In this document: positions 19,958 to 21,379 of the stretch, in pieces
How positions within the stretch are numbered: the first letter of the stretch is position 1
How the letters are laid out: each line of letters starts with the position of its first letter
DNA from: Alphaproteobacteria bacterium UBA7691
GTDB taxonomy: Bacteria; Pseudomonadota; Alphaproteobacteria; Ferrovibrionales; Ferrovibrionaceae
NCBI GenBank assembly: GCA_002482765.1
Contig: DLGP01000076.1
Span: 1 to 21,379, forward strand
DNA: 21,379 nucleotides
Reading direction: 5' to 3'
The notes under the pieces: generated by a model
Seen by the model: only the letters and a program-made list of their open reading frames with translations
Database searches by the model: none
What the model was told of the DNA's origin: nothing
Made by a program: the position numbers and the translations under genes

Positions 19958-20836
19958 ATGTTCGATTTTAATAGACTGTCGTTCGAAACCACCTTAGCTA
20001 GGCAAATTGCAAGACAGCACTTGACAAACCTAAACAACGTTTTTTGGGTAGGAGAGCGATCTCATAAGCTGGTTCGAAAGAGCTTTACAAGCATTGATTT
20101 TCCAGCTCCGGCGCCGGGTGTGCATGGCATCTACGCGAATGAAGAGCAGTGGAAGCATGCAGTTAACGAATTTCGAGTTTGGCAAAGACAGCACGTCCTC
20201 CTCTCAACGGCATCCCTATTGGAGGTATATGTTAAGTCAGCTTCTACTGCGGCTTTGTCAGCTTGCCCGGATATAGTTGATAAAAGTCTGGATGGGATTG
20301 ACAGCACGTCCTATCTAAAACATCCAGATTGTATCCCCAAACATTTAAGACAATTGATCGAAGAGAGAGTCGAAGGCTTCACAAAGGGGACATGGAGCGA
20401 GCGCCTCCGTAGAGTTGGAAATGTATTTGGGAAAATTCCGGCTTCGGTTACGGCGGCTGCTTTTAAGTTGCAAAGCATACAAGATAAGAGAAATAAAATC
20501 GCTCACAGTTATGGTGCGAATGGCGAACTTAGGAAAACGCCATGGGAAAAGATTAGTGACATTTCTATTAACCCTTCTGATCTTATTGAAGCAACGAAAG
20601 TCATTTCAGACGTCATTAAGTCACTAGACATTGATTTATTTGGCCCGAAAATTGGTGGGTATGAAATAGTATATGAATTTGATGTTTGGTCGCGGAAACA
20701 AAAAAATCTTGGGCGAATGAGGGTCAATGGTTCTCTTGTTAATGCCTTCAGTGAGCATATTGGGCGGGCATTTGGTAGAACGCCAGGCAATGCTTATCTT
20801 AAAGATCTAGTCATATACTACGATAGTATTAGGTAA
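19958..20836 (+). CDS. HEPN-motif protein of unknown function in a low-GC island
   Basis: A 292-residue soluble, helix-rich protein. Residues 178-183 read RNKIAH in the context DKRNKIAHSYG, matching the R-x4-6-H motif of HEPN ribonuclease and defence domains. The mid-region FRVWQRQHVLLSTASLLEVYVKS (about 77-100) resembles the first helices of such HEPN proteins. HEPN domains often act as metal-independent RNases in toxin-antitoxin, abortive-infection and CRISPR-linked systems. The start is set by an AAAGGA site eight bases before the ATG; the frame is open to a GTG at 19760 but that part is IS3 debris. Codon use is AT-rich and unlike every other gene here, and IS fragments flank it, so it was probably acquired by transfer. 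No partner gene lies beside it. The call rests on one motif, and the catalytic role is inferred. Confidence 0.7.
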   Translation: MFDFNRLSFETTLARQIARQHLTNLNNVFWVGERSHKLVRKSFTSIDFPAPAPGVHGIYANEEQWKHAVNEFRVWQRQHVLLSTASLLEVYVKSASTAALSACPDIVDKSLDGIDSTSYLKHPDCIPKHLRQLIEERVEGFTKGTWSERLRRVGNVFGKIPASVTAAAFKLQSIQDKRNKIAHSYGANGELRKTPWEKISDISINPSDLIEATKVISDVIKSLDIDLFGPKIGGYEIVYEFDVWSRKQKNLGRMRVNGSLVNAFSEHIGRAFGRTPGNAYLKDLVIYYDSIR

Positions 20837-21004
20837 AGAAATTTGGGCCGGAGGGGTATTGGTATTGAGCGAAAAAGGTACCTGAAGCTCGATAAACTGG
20901 CTCTGCCCCGTGTAACATTAGTCAAAGATGTATATCGCCAGGTGATATTACGATTGAGATGTGGCTTTTCCTGAGAGTCTGACTCATAATTTTTGTGATG
21001 AATA
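20837..21004. other. Non-coding gap with a possible IS5 end
   Basis: No gene is seen. GAGTC-T-GACTC (20975-20985) followed by ATAA lies 20 bases beyond the transposase stop and could be part of the terminal inverted repeat of the IS5-type element. The opposite end is outside the window, so the pair cannot be checked. Confidence 0.3.
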
Positions 21005-21379
21005 TCAATTAGCTGCGATACGCCTTGTTATCATCTGTACGGACGCCATAAAGAGCCATGCGGTTGCGCTTTCGATGCTGCGCTCGAAGTCCTTTGCGAG
21101 GCGTCGGTTTCGGCCGAGCCAGGCGAAGCTACGCTCCACCACCCAGCGGCGTGGGATGACTTCAAAACCCTTTGCGGTGTCGGAGCGTTTGACCACCTGG
21201 ATGGTCCAGCGGCCGATCTTGGCCAAGGCTGCCTTGAGCTTGGCGCCGGCATAGCCGCCAGCGGCGAAGACATGGCGCAGCCAGGGAAAACTGGATCGGA
21301 TACTGCGCAGAACATCGGGGGCGCCCTCGCGGTGAGCAAAGCCCGAAAATCCCAGCCATTTTTTGGGATCAGACCACGA
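21005..21379 (-). pseudogene. IS5-family transposase, C-terminal part (runs off the window)
   Basis: The frame is open from the window edge to the stop at 21005. From codon 17 it reads REGAPDVLRSIRSSFPWLRH, then VFAAGGYAGAKL, KIGRWTIQVVKRSDTAKGFE and PRRWVVERSFAWLGRNRRLA, which is the C-terminal half of an IS5-family DDE transposase. The Glu of VVERSFAW is present. The position that is normally Asp in the FADGGYAG motif is Ala (codon 21260-21262), so this copy lacks a catalytic residue. The first 16 visible codons do not match the family as I know it and may be past a junction. A shorter TTG-started frame begins at 21226. The element is probably inactive. Confidence 0.8.

Noticed and set aside
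1..21379. CRISPR arrays, tRNA or rRNA genes
   Set aside because: No regularly spaced direct repeats, tRNA cloverleaf with a recognisable TTCRA-type arm, or rRNA conserved segments were seen by eye on either strand.

Overview
The window looks like chromosomal DNA of a GC-rich alphaproteobacterium, most likely Rhodospirillales or a relative. The grounds are the strong third-position GC bias, a STAS-MlaE/MlaF/MlaD operon, a DUF6481-type protein beside a cold-shock gene, and a box (aerobic benzoyl-CoA) locus with a BoxR regulator. The species cannot be fixed from the sequence alone. The last 1.8 kb is clearly different: lower GC, transposase remnants and one unfamiliar gene.

Layout. Positions 1-1130 hold palindromic intergenic repeats, a small charged DUF6481-like protein and a CspA-family cold-shock gene with a long structured leader, both on the minus strand. 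Positions 1166-2340 hold a periplasmic ferric-iron binding protein (minus) with its terminator and a Fur-box-like upstream repeat. An exported protein of unknown function (2451-3536, plus) then converges on the next operon. Positions 3512-10578 are the benzoate block. A minus-strand operon (flavodoxin, benzoate-CoA ligase, alpha/beta hydrolase) diverges from boxR, and boxC-boxB follow on the plus strand. Identical 12-bp palindromes containing TATAAT lie in the flavodoxin/boxR and boxR/boxC intergenic regions. Positions 10594-11258 hold a BrnT-type toxin with an HTH antitoxin. A 4HBT-family acyl-CoA thioesterase and gpt (xanthine phosphoribosyltransferase) come next, then a REPIN-like nested palindrome (about 12382-12523). 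Positions 12578-17428 are a minus-strand operon for a Mla/MCE lipid transporter (mlaE-mlaF-mlaD-auxiliary lipoprotein), followed by an unrecognised membrane protein. Positions 17528-19538 carry hydroxypyruvate isomerase and a TRAP-type solute-binding protein without its membrane subunits. From 19543 the island has an orphan reading-frame tail, an IS3 transposase fragment on a hairpin, a low-GC gene with a HEPN-like R-x4-H motif, and an IS5-family transposase fragment running off the window.

How the genes work together. Benzoate is activated by the CoA ligase. BoxB epoxidises benzoyl-CoA and BoxC hydrolytically opens the ring. BoxR, an HTH domain fused to a shikimate-kinase-like domain that senses benzoyl-CoA in studied relatives, probably controls both transcription units through the shared palindrome. 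boxA, the usual reductase for BoxB, and the semialdehyde dehydrogenase are not in the window, while a flavodoxin leads the ligase operon. That makes the flavodoxin a candidate electron carrier for BoxB, which is inference. The most interesting items are the shared operator/-10 palindrome, the flavodoxin in place of boxA, the HEPN-like gene between transposon scraps, and the REPIN-like element.
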